From contig CAJLMA010000010.1 in assembly GCA_905207705.1 (NCBI GenBank), forward strand, positions 1 through 64,000: 64,000 bases of DNA, given 5' to 3'. Of this stretch, positions 53,225 to 61,499 are shown in pieces; positions within the stretch are counted from its first letter, which is position 1; each line of letters opens with the position of its first letter. Below the pieces are notes generated by a model. It was not told where the DNA came from. It saw only the letters and a list, made by a program, of their open reading frames with translations, and did not search any database. This stretch comes from an uncultured Prevotellaceae bacterium (lineage in GTDB: Bacteria > Bacteroidota > Bacteroidia > Bacteroidales > Muribaculaceae). Both the position numbers and the translations under genes were made by a program.

Positions 53225-54721
53225 TTAGAAGTCAAATTTGCTGCGATTTAAGAAAGCGACTGTTTTTTGTATTTCCTTGTACATTACTATATCTTCTTTT
53301 ATAAATGGCACTTCTTTGCGATATTCGTTGAGAAAATGCTCAAGTATGGGCGATGTCTTTCGAGGGCGACGGAATTCAATGCCTTGCGCGGCGTTCATCA
53401 ATTCAATGGCAATAATATATTCCAAGTTATCCATTATCTTGAATAATTTGGTAGCTGCATTCGCTCCCATGCTTACATGGTCTTCTTGTCCGTTGCTTGA
53501 AACGATGGAGTCGCTCGATGCCGCATAGCAATACATTTTGTTTTGGCTTACCATTGATGCGGCTGCATATTGCGGTATCATGAACCCTGAGTTAAGGCCG
53601 GGATTTGCAACGAGAAACTCTGGAAGGTCTCGCAAGCCCATTATGAGTTGTGCCGTGCGGCGTTCGGAGATATTGCCAAGTTCGGCCATTGCAATTGCAA
53701 GGAAATCGTAGGAGATGGCAAGTGGTTGGCCATGGAAATTACCACCCGATATTATGATGTCTTCGTCAGGGAATATGGTAGGGTTGTCGGTTACTGAATT
53801 TATCTCGGTGAGTAGGACAGATGAAACATACCTGATGGCATCTTTTGTAGCTCCATGTACTTGTGGAATGCATCTGAATGAGTAGGGGTCTTGCACATGT
53901 TCTTTGTATCCGCTGATTAGTTCGCTGCCTTCAAGCAATTTCCTGAAGTTTTCCCCTGTTTCGATTTGTCCCTTGTGCGGGCGTATCTTTTGAAGGCAGT
54001 CCATGAATGGGTCTATGCGGCCGTCGAAGGCCTCAAGCGACAATGCCGCAATCAAGTCGGCTCGACGTGACAAACGTTGAGCCTTGAGGACTGCAAATAC
54101 GCCATTTGCGCTCATGAATTGCGTACCGTTCAGCAGGGCGAGGCCTTCTTTGCTCATCAGCTTGACAGGTTCCCATCCAAACTCGTCGAGAACGCTTATG
54201 GCTTCACGTTTTTTACCTTTATAATAGACATCCCCTACGCCTATAAGTGGCAGGAACATATTGGCAAGTGGAGCCAAATCGCCCGATGCGCCGAGCGAGC
54301 CGCGGTCGTACACTATGGGCAGGACGTCGTTGTTGAAAAAATCGAGGATGCGTTGGACTGTCACGACTTGAACACCGCTATGTCCGAGCGACAGTGCATG
54401 GGCTTTCAGCAACATCATAAGTTTTACTATTACAGGACGCACTTCCTCGCCCACGCTGCATGCATGGCTCTTGATGAGGTTCTCTTGCAATGTGCCGAGT
54501 TCATCACTTGAAATGTTTTTGTTGCACAGGGAGCCAAAACCTGTTGTTATGCCATAGAGCGGTTCTTGTGACGTTGCAATTTTCTTGTCAAGATAATTGC
54601 GGCATTTTTCAATTCTTTCTTTTGCTTCGGGAGCAAGCTCGAGTTTTATGTTTTCATTTATGATATGTTCTATAAGTTCAAATGAAAGTTCGCTTGAGCC
54701 TATTTGATATATGTTGTTCAT
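53225..54721 (-). CDS. hutH: Histidine ammonia-lyase
   Basis: Deaminates histidine to urocanate, the first step of its breakdown. The 498-residue protein has the self-made MIO cofactor site Ala145-Ser146-Gly147 (GSLGASGDLAPLA), the catalytic Tyr57 region YGITTGFGSL, and the C-terminal QEDHVSMG. It is the last gene of the hut operon; its start overlaps the fchA stop by 4 bp. Confidence 0.96.
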   Translation of the reverse strand: MNNIYQIGSSELSFELIEHIINENIKLELAPEAKERIEKCRNYLDKKIATSQEPLYGITTGFGSLCNKNISSDELGTLQENLIKSHACSVGEEVRPVIVKLMMLLKAHALSLGHSGVQVVTVQRILDFFNNDVLPIVYDRGSLGASGDLAPLANMFLPLIGVGDVYYKGKKREAISVLDEFGWEPVKLMSKEGLALLNGTQFMSANGVFAVLKAQRLSRRADLIAALSLEAFDGRIDPFMDCLQKIRPHKGQIETGENFRKLLEGSELISGYKEHVQDPYSFRCIPQVHGATKDAIRYVSSVLLTEINSVTDNPTIFPDEDIIISGGNFHGQPLAISYDFLAIAMAELGNISERRTAQLIMGLRDLPEFLVANPGLNSGFMIPQYAAASMVSQNKMYCYAASSDSIVSSNGQEDHVSMGANAATKLFKIMDNLEYIIAIELMNAAQGIEFRRPRKTSPILEHFLNEYRKEVPFIKEDIVMYKEIQKTVAFLNRSKFDF

Positions 54722-55347
54722 AAGTGTAATTCTTTGTTTATGCGGTTAAGCAATGTTTTTTCAGTTTCAATGGCTATTTTCTCAAGTTGGTCAGCTTCAT
54801 TTTGCATAGACATGGCAATAGCTTTGTCGTGGATTGACGTAAGGTTTATCCTGACGTTGAGCAGCGCGGCCAAAACTGCATTTCGTGCCGACATCATTGC
54901 CACGCAAGCATCGGTAATTGCATTGCGGTTACCTTTTTCGGCAACCATGTTTATTGTATTCATTATGGAACATGCTTGTCGTGCAACATCCATCGGCACT
55001 GTTGCTGCATGTATGGTTGCTTCTTGGATGGACTTGTCGCGGATTGCGATTTCTTCATCATTGGATTTTGGCATCTTGAAACATTCAAACACCTTCCTGT
55101 AAGCCTCGCTGTCCTTGTCTATTGCATCCATGAAGAATTGGGATGCGCCGATAAACTCGTTTCGGGCTTTCAACATGTCGCATTCAACGTCGGCATATTT
55201 CTTTTTGCCTAATGTAAGGCCGGCTACCATTGCCCCGAGGGAAACCGCAACTGCTCCGCAGAGAGCGGCTATGCTCCCTCCTCCCGGGACAGGGTCGTTA
55301 CCGGCTACCTTGTAAAGAAAATCTTTTACAGTATTGTCGATTAACAT
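54718..55347 (-). CDS. fchA: Formimidoyltetrahydrofolate cyclodeaminase
   Basis: Converts 5-formimino-THF to 5,10-methenyl-THF and ammonia. The 209-residue helical protein is the FTCD_C fold on its own: PVPGGGSIAALCGA at 19-32, MVAGLT, DKDSEAY, and the helix ATIHAATVPMDVARQ. In vertebrates this domain is fused to the formiminotransferase; here it is separate and lies between hutI and hutH. Overlaps: 7 bp with hutI (upstream), 4 bp with hutH. Confidence 0.92.
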   Translation of the reverse strand: MLIDNTVKDFLYKVAGNDPVPGGGSIAALCGAVAVSLGAMVAGLTLGKKKYADVECDMLKARNEFIGASQFFMDAIDKDSEAYRKVFECFKMPKSNDEEIAIRDKSIQEATIHAATVPMDVARQACSIMNTINMVAEKGNRNAITDACVAMMSARNAVLAALLNVRINLTSIHDKAIAMSMQNEADQLEKIAIETEKTLLNRINKELHL

Positions 55348-56615
55348 AATGTCGTGAAATAATTGTTATTAGGAAGAATAACGCCTCCTTTTATGGTGTG
55401 GCTTACGCAATTCATTCCGATGTAGTATGTGAGGAAATGATAATTTGATGTGCTGAGTAATGCGAAATCTCCGGCTTTGCCAACTTCGATGCTCCCCATG
55501 GATTCGGCCAAGTCGAGAGCCGCAGCTCCGTTCAATGTGAGCGCAGTGATGGCTTCTTCTATGGTCATTCCCATGTTGATGCATGCAAGAGCAAACGTGA
55601 GGGGTATTGAACCGGAGAAACAGCTTCCCGGATTCAGGTCGGTGGCAAGTGAGACTGCGCATCCTGCATCAATCATTTTGCGAGCCGGGGCATATTGTTC
55701 TTTAAGGGCAAAGGCTGTCAAGGGGAGCAATGTTGCTACTACACCGGCATCGGCCATGGCTTTTATGTCTTTGTCGGAAGCATGTAGCAGGTGGTCGGCC
55801 GATGTTGCATGCAGCGATGCGGCAAGTCCTGCTCCTCCAAGTGGGACAATTTCATCGGCATGAAGTTTTAGTTTCATGCCGAGTTTTTTGGCCGCTTCAA
55901 GTATCTTGCGCGATTGTTCTAATGAAAAGACGTTTTTCTCGCAGAATACGTCACAGAATATGGCAAGCTTTTCTTTTGCAACTTCGGGCATTACCACGTC
56001 AATCAAGAAATCGACATATTTGTCGGTTTCTTTGGCAAATTCTTCGGGTACGGCATGGGCTCCGAGGAATGTGGGTACAATGTCGACTCTTTTATCATTG
56101 TCATTATTAAGATGCTGCATGACTCGAAGCTGCAACAGTTCAGTGTCCAAGTCAAGCCCGTATCCGCTTTTGCCTTCTACTGTGGTCACTCCCATCTCGC
56201 TCATGCGCTTGATTAGTGTTTTTGCATTGTGAGTAAGGGTGCCTATGTCGCATGAACGGGTTGCTTTTACTGTGCTGACTATTCCTCCGCCATGTTGCAT
56301 GATTGACATGTAGCTGGCTCCGGCAAGTCGCATCGAGAATTCTTCGGAACGTTCACCGCCAAAAATGAAATGTGTGTGAGAATCGACAAATCCGGGCAAA
56401 AGACAGTTGCCATGCGCGTTCATGTGCATGTAACCATGATGAAATCCTTCTCGTTCTTCATTTCGTCTGGCTCCGACATATGTAATCAGGCCATCGGTCA
56501 CCTCGACAGAGGCATTTTCAATGATGGAAAGTTTTTTCATTTCCTTCCCACGGCAAGCCGCAGTGCCGGTAGGGGTGACCACTCGGGCATTATATATTAT
56601 GAGATTGCCTTTCAT
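55341..56615 (-). CDS. hutI: Imidazolonepropionase
   Basis: Amidohydrolase that opens 4-imidazolone-5-propionate to formiminoglutamate. The 424-residue protein has the metal motif H80-T-H82 (GFVDSHTHFIF), further ligands in LHADEI and TSADHLLHAS, and DLNPGSCFS. It follows ftcD by 3 bp and overlaps fchA by 7 bp. Confidence 0.95.
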   Translation of the reverse strand: MKGNLIIYNARVVTPTGTAACRGKEMKKLSIIENASVEVTDGLITYVGARRNEEREGFHHGYMHMNAHGNCLLPGFVDSHTHFIFGGERSEEFSMRLAGASYMSIMQHGGGIVSTVKATRSCDIGTLTHNAKTLIKRMSEMGVTTVEGKSGYGLDLDTELLQLRVMQHLNNDNDKRVDIVPTFLGAHAVPEEFAKETDKYVDFLIDVVMPEVAKEKLAIFCDVFCEKNVFSLEQSRKILEAAKKLGMKLKLHADEIVPLGGAGLAASLHATSADHLLHASDKDIKAMADAGVVATLLPLTAFALKEQYAPARKMIDAGCAVSLATDLNPGSCFSGSIPLTFALACINMGMTIEEAITALTLNGAAALDLAESMGSIEVGKAGDFALLSTSNYHFLTYYIGMNCVSHTIKGGVILPNNNYFTTLC

Positions 56616-56618
56616 GAC

Positions 56619-57515
56619 TTATTCCATTATGCGTGCTTCAAGAACTTGCTGCATTGAGAAGTTTTCGAGGCCGAGATAGTATGAAGCAGTGTCGATAAGA
56701 GCTTCCATTGGGACAAGTCCGATGATTTCACTGCCAACGATGCTCACTCCATAACGTCGAGCCTCGATTTTCACGAGTTCGAATGCGCGGTATAGGGCGG
56801 TGCGAGTATAGTCGGTCATATTGATTGACACTTGTGTTATACCACGGTCTTTTAATTCTACGCCCATTGCTTTGCAGTACCTGAGACCTCCGCCAATGAA
56901 TCTTATCTTCTTGGCTATGTCGTGAGCGATTTCGAGACTTGGAGTGCTAAGATTTATGTTGTAGGCGACAAGAGGCATTCTTGCACCTATTGCTACCGTT
57001 CCTGCTGTCGGATGCCGCTCGATCGGCCCGAAATCGGGGTGCCATTCAGGTTGCTTTATTTTTTCGGCCATTCCTTCAAATTCACCTTTGCGTATGGCTG
57101 CAAGATTTTCTCGGTGAGGAGCGGTGGCTGATTTCTCATAAAGAAAGACCGGCAAATTGTAGAGCTTGGCAACTTCGGCTCCGACCTCCTTTGACAAATT
57201 TATCGCGTCGTCCATCGTGACATTGCGGATTGGAATGAATGGTACCACGTCTACGGCTCCCATGCGAGGGTGCTGTCCGGTGTGGTGGTTCAAGTCTATG
57301 AGTTTTATAGCGATGCCTATTGCTTCTATTACCGCATCGCGCAGCTGGGCAGGTTCGCCGACCACTGTCACTACAAGCCTGTTGTGGTCTTCATCATTGC
57401 TGTAGTCAAGCAATTTTACTCCTTTTCGTCCCCTGAAGGGAGATACAATCTCTTCTATCTTATTTAAATCGCGCCCTTCGCTGAAGTTTGGCACGCATTC
57501 CATTATTTTATCCAT
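56619..57515 (-). CDS. ftcD: Glutamate formimidoyltransferase
   Basis: Moves the formimino group of formiminoglutamate to tetrahydrofolate, releasing glutamate. The 298-residue protein has the N-terminal MECVPNFSEGRD, the HHTGQHPRMGAVDVVPFIP block with the catalytic His, and a C-terminal subdomain with NMTDYTRTALYRAF. It is a stand-alone transferase without the cyclodeaminase part, which is supplied by the fchA gene two positions downstream. Confidence 0.95.
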   Translation of the reverse strand: MDKIMECVPNFSEGRDLNKIEEIVSPFRGRKGVKLLDYSNDEDHNRLVVTVVGEPAQLRDAVIEAIGIAIKLIDLNHHTGQHPRMGAVDVVPFIPIRNVTMDDAINLSKEVGAEVAKLYNLPVFLYEKSATAPHRENLAAIRKGEFEGMAEKIKQPEWHPDFGPIERHPTAGTVAIGARMPLVAYNINLSTPSLEIAHDIAKKIRFIGGGLRYCKAMGVELKDRGITQVSINMTDYTRTALYRAFELVKIEARRYGVSIVGSEIIGLVPMEALIDTASYYLGLENFSMQQVLEARIME

Positions 57516-57525
57516 TGTATTATTG

Positions 57526-59502
57526 TTATATCAGATTTTCAATTAATTCATCATTTGCAATGTGTGGCATGGTGATGTGGTAATAATCGCCATGAGTATT
57601 GTTGAATTCTGCGCTTGTTTCCATGGCGTGCAGATTCCGTGCCCATGAGCGGCGTGCAACTCCGCCCATCACGTCCCATAGCATGGCTGAACGGAGGATG
57701 TCGTCAACACGTTTAGACCCGTCGCACACCATTCCGAAGCCTCCGTTTATGGCTTTGCCTATTCCCACGCCTCCGCCATTGTGTAAAGAAACGAGACTCA
57801 TGCCTCGAGCGCAATTGCCTGCGAAGCATTGCACTGCCATGTCGGCCATGATGTTGCTTCCGTCTTTGATGTTTGAAGTCTCGCGGAATGGCGAGTCTGT
57901 TCCGCTCACGTCATGGTGGTCACGTCCGAGCATGATTGGTCCCACATCTCCATTGCGTACCATTTCGTTGAAGCGCAAGGCTATTTTCATGCGCCCTATG
58001 GCATCTTGGTATAAGATGCGAGCTTGAGTGCCAACGACAAGGTTGTTTTTTTCGGCATCGCGAATCCAATTGTAGTTGTCGAGGTCTTGTCCGCGGCGAG
58101 TCGGGTCGATGCACTCCATTGCGGCATGGTCGGTTTTTATCAAGTCTTCATGTTTTCCGCTCAGGCATACCCATCGGAATGGCCCATATCCATAATCAAA
58201 CAGCTCTGGTCCCATAATGTCTTCGACATAGCTTGGGAATATGAATCCGTTTTTGTCCGAGCCGTCACGGGCAATCTCTTTTACGCCAGAATCGTAGACC
58301 GACTTCATGAACGAGTTGCCGTAATCGAAGAAATAAGTTCCTTTGTCCACGAGGTGCTTTATTGCTTCGTAATGTCTTCTGAGGGATTTGTCTACGAGTT
58401 TTCTGAACTGCGCATGGTCATTGTGCAGCATTTCTGTTCGTTGTTCAAAAGAGAGTCCAACGGGGCAGTATCCGCCATCATATACGGCGTGGCATGATGT
58501 CTGGTCGGATAGCAAATCGATATGTATGTTATTTGTCACGGCATATTCAAGCAGGTCCACGATATTGCCATGATAAGCCACAGACACTGGTTTTTGTTCT
58601 CTTTTGGCTTTGTCGGCTATGTTTAATGCTTCTGGGATTGATTCGGTTACGCATCCAACCCAACCTTGGTCGAGCCGTGTTTTTATTCTCGACATGTCGA
58701 CTTCCGCTATTATTGCGGCAGCTTCGGCCATTTCTGCTGCTTTGGGTTGAGCCCCGCTCATTCCGCCGAGTCCTGAGGAAACAAACAAGAACCCGGCGAG
58801 GTTACCGTCTTGAGGGACTCCGAGTTTTATGCGTCCGGCATTCAATAGCGTGTTGAAAGTACCGTGAACTATTCCTTGTGGACCTATGTACATCCAACCT
58901 CCGGCAGTCATTTGCCCGTAGTTGGCCACACCAAGCTGCATTGCAGTGTGCCATTCTTCTTGGTTGTCATACATTCCGACCATCATTGCATTGGTGATTA
59001 TGACACGAGGTGCTTCGGGCTTTGACTTGAATAGCCCGAGAGGGTGACCGCTTTCCACTACTAACGTCTGTTCTTGTGTCAACTCCTCAAGATACATTTT
59101 CAGCAGTCGATATTGCATCCAGTTTTGGCACACTTGTCCGGTTTCGCCGTAAGTGACGAGTTCATAAGGATATAATGCTACGTCAAATGAAAGGTTGTTG
59201 TCAATCATCACTTGGAAAGCCTTGCCTTCGATGCATTTCCCTTTGTATTGGTCTATTGGTTTTGCCTTCAGGTCGCCTTGAGGCCTGTATCGGTATCCGT
59301 AGATGCGTCCGCGAGTGCGCAATTCTTCAAGAAATTCGGGAGCGAGTTGCTCATGCAATTCTTCGGGAATGTAGCGCAAGGCATTTTTTAATGCGAGGGC
59401 TGTTTGTTCACGATTGAGAGTGTACCCACGATCGGGGGCGCGTCTTATGCCCTCTATGAAATTAGGGTATTCTGGAAGGATATTGCTTAAAGAAAATTCC
59501 AT
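57526..59502 (-). CDS. hutU: Urocanate hydratase
   Basis: Adds water to urocanate using tightly bound NAD+ to give imidazolonepropionate. The 658-residue protein is the long urocanase form: GGWMYIGPQGIVHGT, SSGLGGMSGAQPKAA (dinucleotide site), SDQTSCHAVYDGGYCPVG, and a C-terminal GDYYHITMPHIANDEL-like end. It is the first gene of the operon hutU-ftcD-hutI-fchA-hutH, with a putative promoter ahead. No hutC/hutP-type regulator is nearby. Confidence 0.95.
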   Translation of the reverse strand: MEFSLSNILPEYPNFIEGIRRAPDRGYTLNREQTALALKNALRYIPEELHEQLAPEFLEELRTRGRIYGYRYRPQGDLKAKPIDQYKGKCIEGKAFQVMIDNNLSFDVALYPYELVTYGETGQVCQNWMQYRLLKMYLEELTQEQTLVVESGHPLGLFKSKPEAPRVIITNAMMVGMYDNQEEWHTAMQLGVANYGQMTAGGWMYIGPQGIVHGTFNTLLNAGRIKLGVPQDGNLAGFLFVSSGLGGMSGAQPKAAEMAEAAAIIAEVDMSRIKTRLDQGWVGCVTESIPEALNIADKAKREQKPVSVAYHGNIVDLLEYAVTNNIHIDLLSDQTSCHAVYDGGYCPVGLSFEQRTEMLHNDHAQFRKLVDKSLRRHYEAIKHLVDKGTYFFDYGNSFMKSVYDSGVKEIARDGSDKNGFIFPSYVEDIMGPELFDYGYGPFRWVCLSGKHEDLIKTDHAAMECIDPTRRGQDLDNYNWIRDAEKNNLVVGTQARILYQDAIGRMKIALRFNEMVRNGDVGPIMLGRDHHDVSGTDSPFRETSNIKDGSNIMADMAVQCFAGNCARGMSLVSLHNGGGVGIGKAINGGFGMVCDGSKRVDDILRSAMLWDVMGGVARRSWARNLHAMETSAEFNNTHGDYYHITMPHIANDELIENLI

Positions 59503-59560
59503 AAGTATGTTAATGTATAAGAAGTTGTAAAATTGTTACAGTTTTTGGTATAGCGTATGC

Positions 59561-59591
59561 GCAAGATAGTAAAAATTATTGGTACTTACAA
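59561..59591 (-). promoter_or_regulatory. Putative promoter of the hut operon
   Basis: On the minus strand TTG (59591-59589), 20 nt, TATCTTGC (59568-59561), one base off the TAnnTTTG consensus, about 60 nt before hutU. Confidence 0.4.
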
Positions 59592-59690
59592 TGTTGTGAA
59601 TGTTATAATTTTAAGTAAGCCGCACTGGAATTTTCTTCAAAAATGGTGAATGCATGGATCCGTTATGTGGGTTGCGTAATGGCTTAAAAC

Positions 59691-59728
59691 AAGAATAGCG
59701 ACAATCGTCAATCGATGTCGCTATTCTT
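59691..59728 (-). terminator. Terminator after tRNA-His
   Basis: AAGAATAGCGACA (59691-59703) pairs perfectly over 13 bp with TGTCGCTATTCTT (59716-59728). On the minus strand TTGTTTTAA follows. Confidence 0.85.
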
Positions 59729-59730
59729 TG

Positions 59731-59805
<75 letters not shown>

Positions 59806-59821
59806 ATCTTGATTTCGGGTG

Positions 59822-59852
59822 CAAAGTTAAGGTAATAATTTTAATTATACAA
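59822..59852 (-). promoter_or_regulatory. Promoter of tRNA-His
   Basis: On the minus strand TTG (59852-59850), 20 nt, TAACTTTG (59829-59822), 16 nt before the tRNA. Apart from this and the ssrA promoter, 59806-60111 holds nothing I can identify. Confidence 0.6.
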
Positions 59853-60042
59853 CTTTTGGCCGGTCTTTTTTAAGAAAAAAACGAGTGTAATTTGTAATAT
59901 GGCTTATATCAGTTATTTAGTACGCTTGAATTTTTGTTATAAACCTCATTAGGCATAAGCCTTGCTGCATTGCTTTATGGTTGGTTACCTTTAATTGCTC
60001 CTCGTCATAGTTAAAGTAGTTTAAATAAATAATATTATTCTC

Positions 60043-60071
60043 TTGCAATTAAAACAATATACATATATTTG
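60043..60071 (+). promoter_or_regulatory. Promoter of ssrA
   Basis: TTG at 60043-60045, 18 nt, TATATTTG at 60064-60071; the mature tmRNA begins about 40 nt later, so a short 5' leader is probably removed by RNase P. Confidence 0.6.
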
Positions 60072-60111
60072 CAGCCTGTTTGATACAGCATTTTACATGT
60101 GTTCCAAATTT

Positions 60112-60508
60112 GGGGTCGACTGGTTTTGACAGCATGTAGAAGTGGTGTGTAAGCATGCAGAGCCATGATGCCTACGCTCTATAATATCTTGACATCAAAA
60201 ATTTATCTGGCGAAAATAACTACGCTCTTGCTGCTTGATTGAAGCATAGTAGATCAGCTTAATCTCCGCCACAGTGGCGGAGACAAGACATCACCCGATT
60301 GCTCATTTCCCGTAGCTTATCGACTCGGTGGTGCTCATTAATCGGGAATAGGGACAGTTTTGTCTGGGAGCTGTTCTGAAATTTTACAGAATAAGTTGCA
60401 GATTGGTCGCCATGATCCAGTCTGCTTCCGACAATCAACTCATGGATAAGCATGTAGAAAGCTCATTAGTTCCATGTTTGGACGAGGGTTCGAATCCCTC
60501 CGGCTCCA
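60112..60508 (+). ncRNA. ssrA: Transfer-messenger RNA (tmRNA)
   Basis: Rescues stalled ribosomes. The 5' GGGGTCGACTGG pairs with the 3' CGGCTCC to form the acceptor; the T-arm is GAGGGTTCGAATCCCTC. The tag frame at 60209-60238 starts at GGC and encodes GENNYALAA then TGA; with the alanine from the tRNA part the tag is AGENNYALAA, the Bacteroidales type. Pseudoknot-like inverted repeats such as CTCCGCCAC/GTGGCGGAG lie downstream of the tag. The 3' CCA appears not to be encoded (ACAA follows CTCC). Short frames overlapping it are not genes. Confidence 0.95.
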
Positions 60509-60515
60509 CAAAAAA

Positions 60516-60562
60516 AGGCGTTGAACCTGTCTATCTTGTCAAGGTTCGGCGTCTTTCTTTTT
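60516..60562. terminator. Bidirectional terminator between ssrA and the RyR-domain gene
   Basis: GGCGTTGAACCT (60517-60528) pairs with AGGTTCGGCGTC (60542-60553, with mismatch/G-T), flanked by an A-run at 60508-60516 and CTTTCTTTTTT. Confidence 0.75.
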
Positions 60563-60571
60563 TGTGGCTTG

Positions 60572-61453
60572 TCACTTTGGGGAAATGATGAAGCCAGCTT
60601 TTAGAATAAATTTCAGTGTTTCTATACTGGTATTGCGGTCGTATATTTTTTCTTCTTCTGGTAACTCTTCGTAAGGAACGAGGCATGGATGTTTTTTATG
60701 TTTGTCATCTCGTTTTGAACCGTATGTCCACCCTTGCTTTATGCGAGTAGCAGCCCAAATTTCATGTACGTTTTTTGCCATCATTTCCACTAATGCTTCC
60801 AACTCTTCAGGCAAACGGATATTGCCTGTGTCAATTGGTTGAGGGACATATCCATTTTTTCGAACATGAGTTTCTTTTATGGCTGCTTGACCCATATTTT
60901 CGGCCAATTGGGCTAAAAATAGTGATATTTGTTTTTCTATCATGGCTTTGCATTCCCACTCGGTTTGTTCCATAAGCGCATGGTAGAATGCAATGATGTC
61001 TGCACGGTTGTTCTGCATTATATGTTCTAAAATTGTTACTTTCTTAGCCTGCGCGTAAAGTTTCTCCAATTCGACATCGTCATGTTTTTGAGTCGGAATA
61101 AAAAGCAGTCTGTCTTTGGCATATTTTCGCAATTTTTCGGCTGTTTTGAGTAGTATTTGACCAGCAATTTTTTTATTCTTTAGCTGGTTGAGAATTTCGG
61201 AAGTGATTCTGTCCGACAAGTCGGAATCAAACAGTAATTGACGTGCCTGTCCTTCGATGCTTTTTATTACTTTTTGTTTAAGCTTCGGATTGAGTTCGGG
61301 CGACAGGGTGTTTTCGTCACGGATGATATCTTCAAAGTAATCGGTGTCAATGTTACTCACCTTGTCCATTAAACGATGATAAGGTGATTGCGGATTGTCT
61401 ATTGCCGCAGCAATGATGTTGTCAAATATTCCTTTGTCCATTTTAGTATTCAA
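60572..61453 (-). CDS. RyR-domain protein
   Basis: 293 residues, soluble, no signal peptide. The last ~90 residues (203-289) match the RyR domain named after ryanodine receptors: YVPQPIDTGNIRLPEELE, LAxNxHEIWA-type KNVHEIW at 228-233, GWTYGSKRDD at 241-250, HPCLVPYEELPEEEK and YDRNTSIETLKFIL. The first ~200 residues are helical and unrecognised. Bacterial RyR domains are known but their ligand is not settled; comparative studies link some to nucleotide-sensing conflict systems. It lies 46 bp downstream of the LRR-TM-WD40 gene on the same strand, with no promoter seen between, so the two form a probable operon. A second ATG four codons in (61441) is possible. Confidence 0.85.
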   Translation of the reverse strand: MNTKMDKGIFDNIIAAAIDNPQSPYHRLMDKVSNIDTDYFEDIIRDENTLSPELNPKLKQKVIKSIEGQARQLLFDSDLSDRITSEILNQLKNKKIAGQILLKTAEKLRKYAKDRLLFIPTQKHDDVELEKLYAQAKKVTILEHIMQNNRADIIAFYHALMEQTEWECKAMIEKQISLFLAQLAENMGQAAIKETHVRKNGYVPQPIDTGNIRLPEELEALVEMMAKNVHEIWAATRIKQGWTYGSKRDDKHKKHPCLVPYEELPEEEKIYDRNTSIETLKFILKAGFIISPK

Positions 61454-61499
61454 TTATTATGTGTTGAACGATTTTATATTTGTTTACTATAGAGCAGCT

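Larger units (their letters stand above)
59503..59730 (-). other. Gap between hutU and tRNA-His
   Basis: No gene. On the minus strand it holds the hutU promoter (59561-59591) and the tRNA-His terminator (59691-59728); nothing else was seen. Confidence 0.5.

Noticed and set aside
60508..60512. Encoded CCA end of tmRNA
   Set aside because: The sequence after CTCC is ACAAA, so CCA is probably added after transcription.
60259..60588. Frames overlapping the ssrA region on both strands
   Set aside because: They fall on tmRNA structure; the only translated part there is the tag at 60209-60238.
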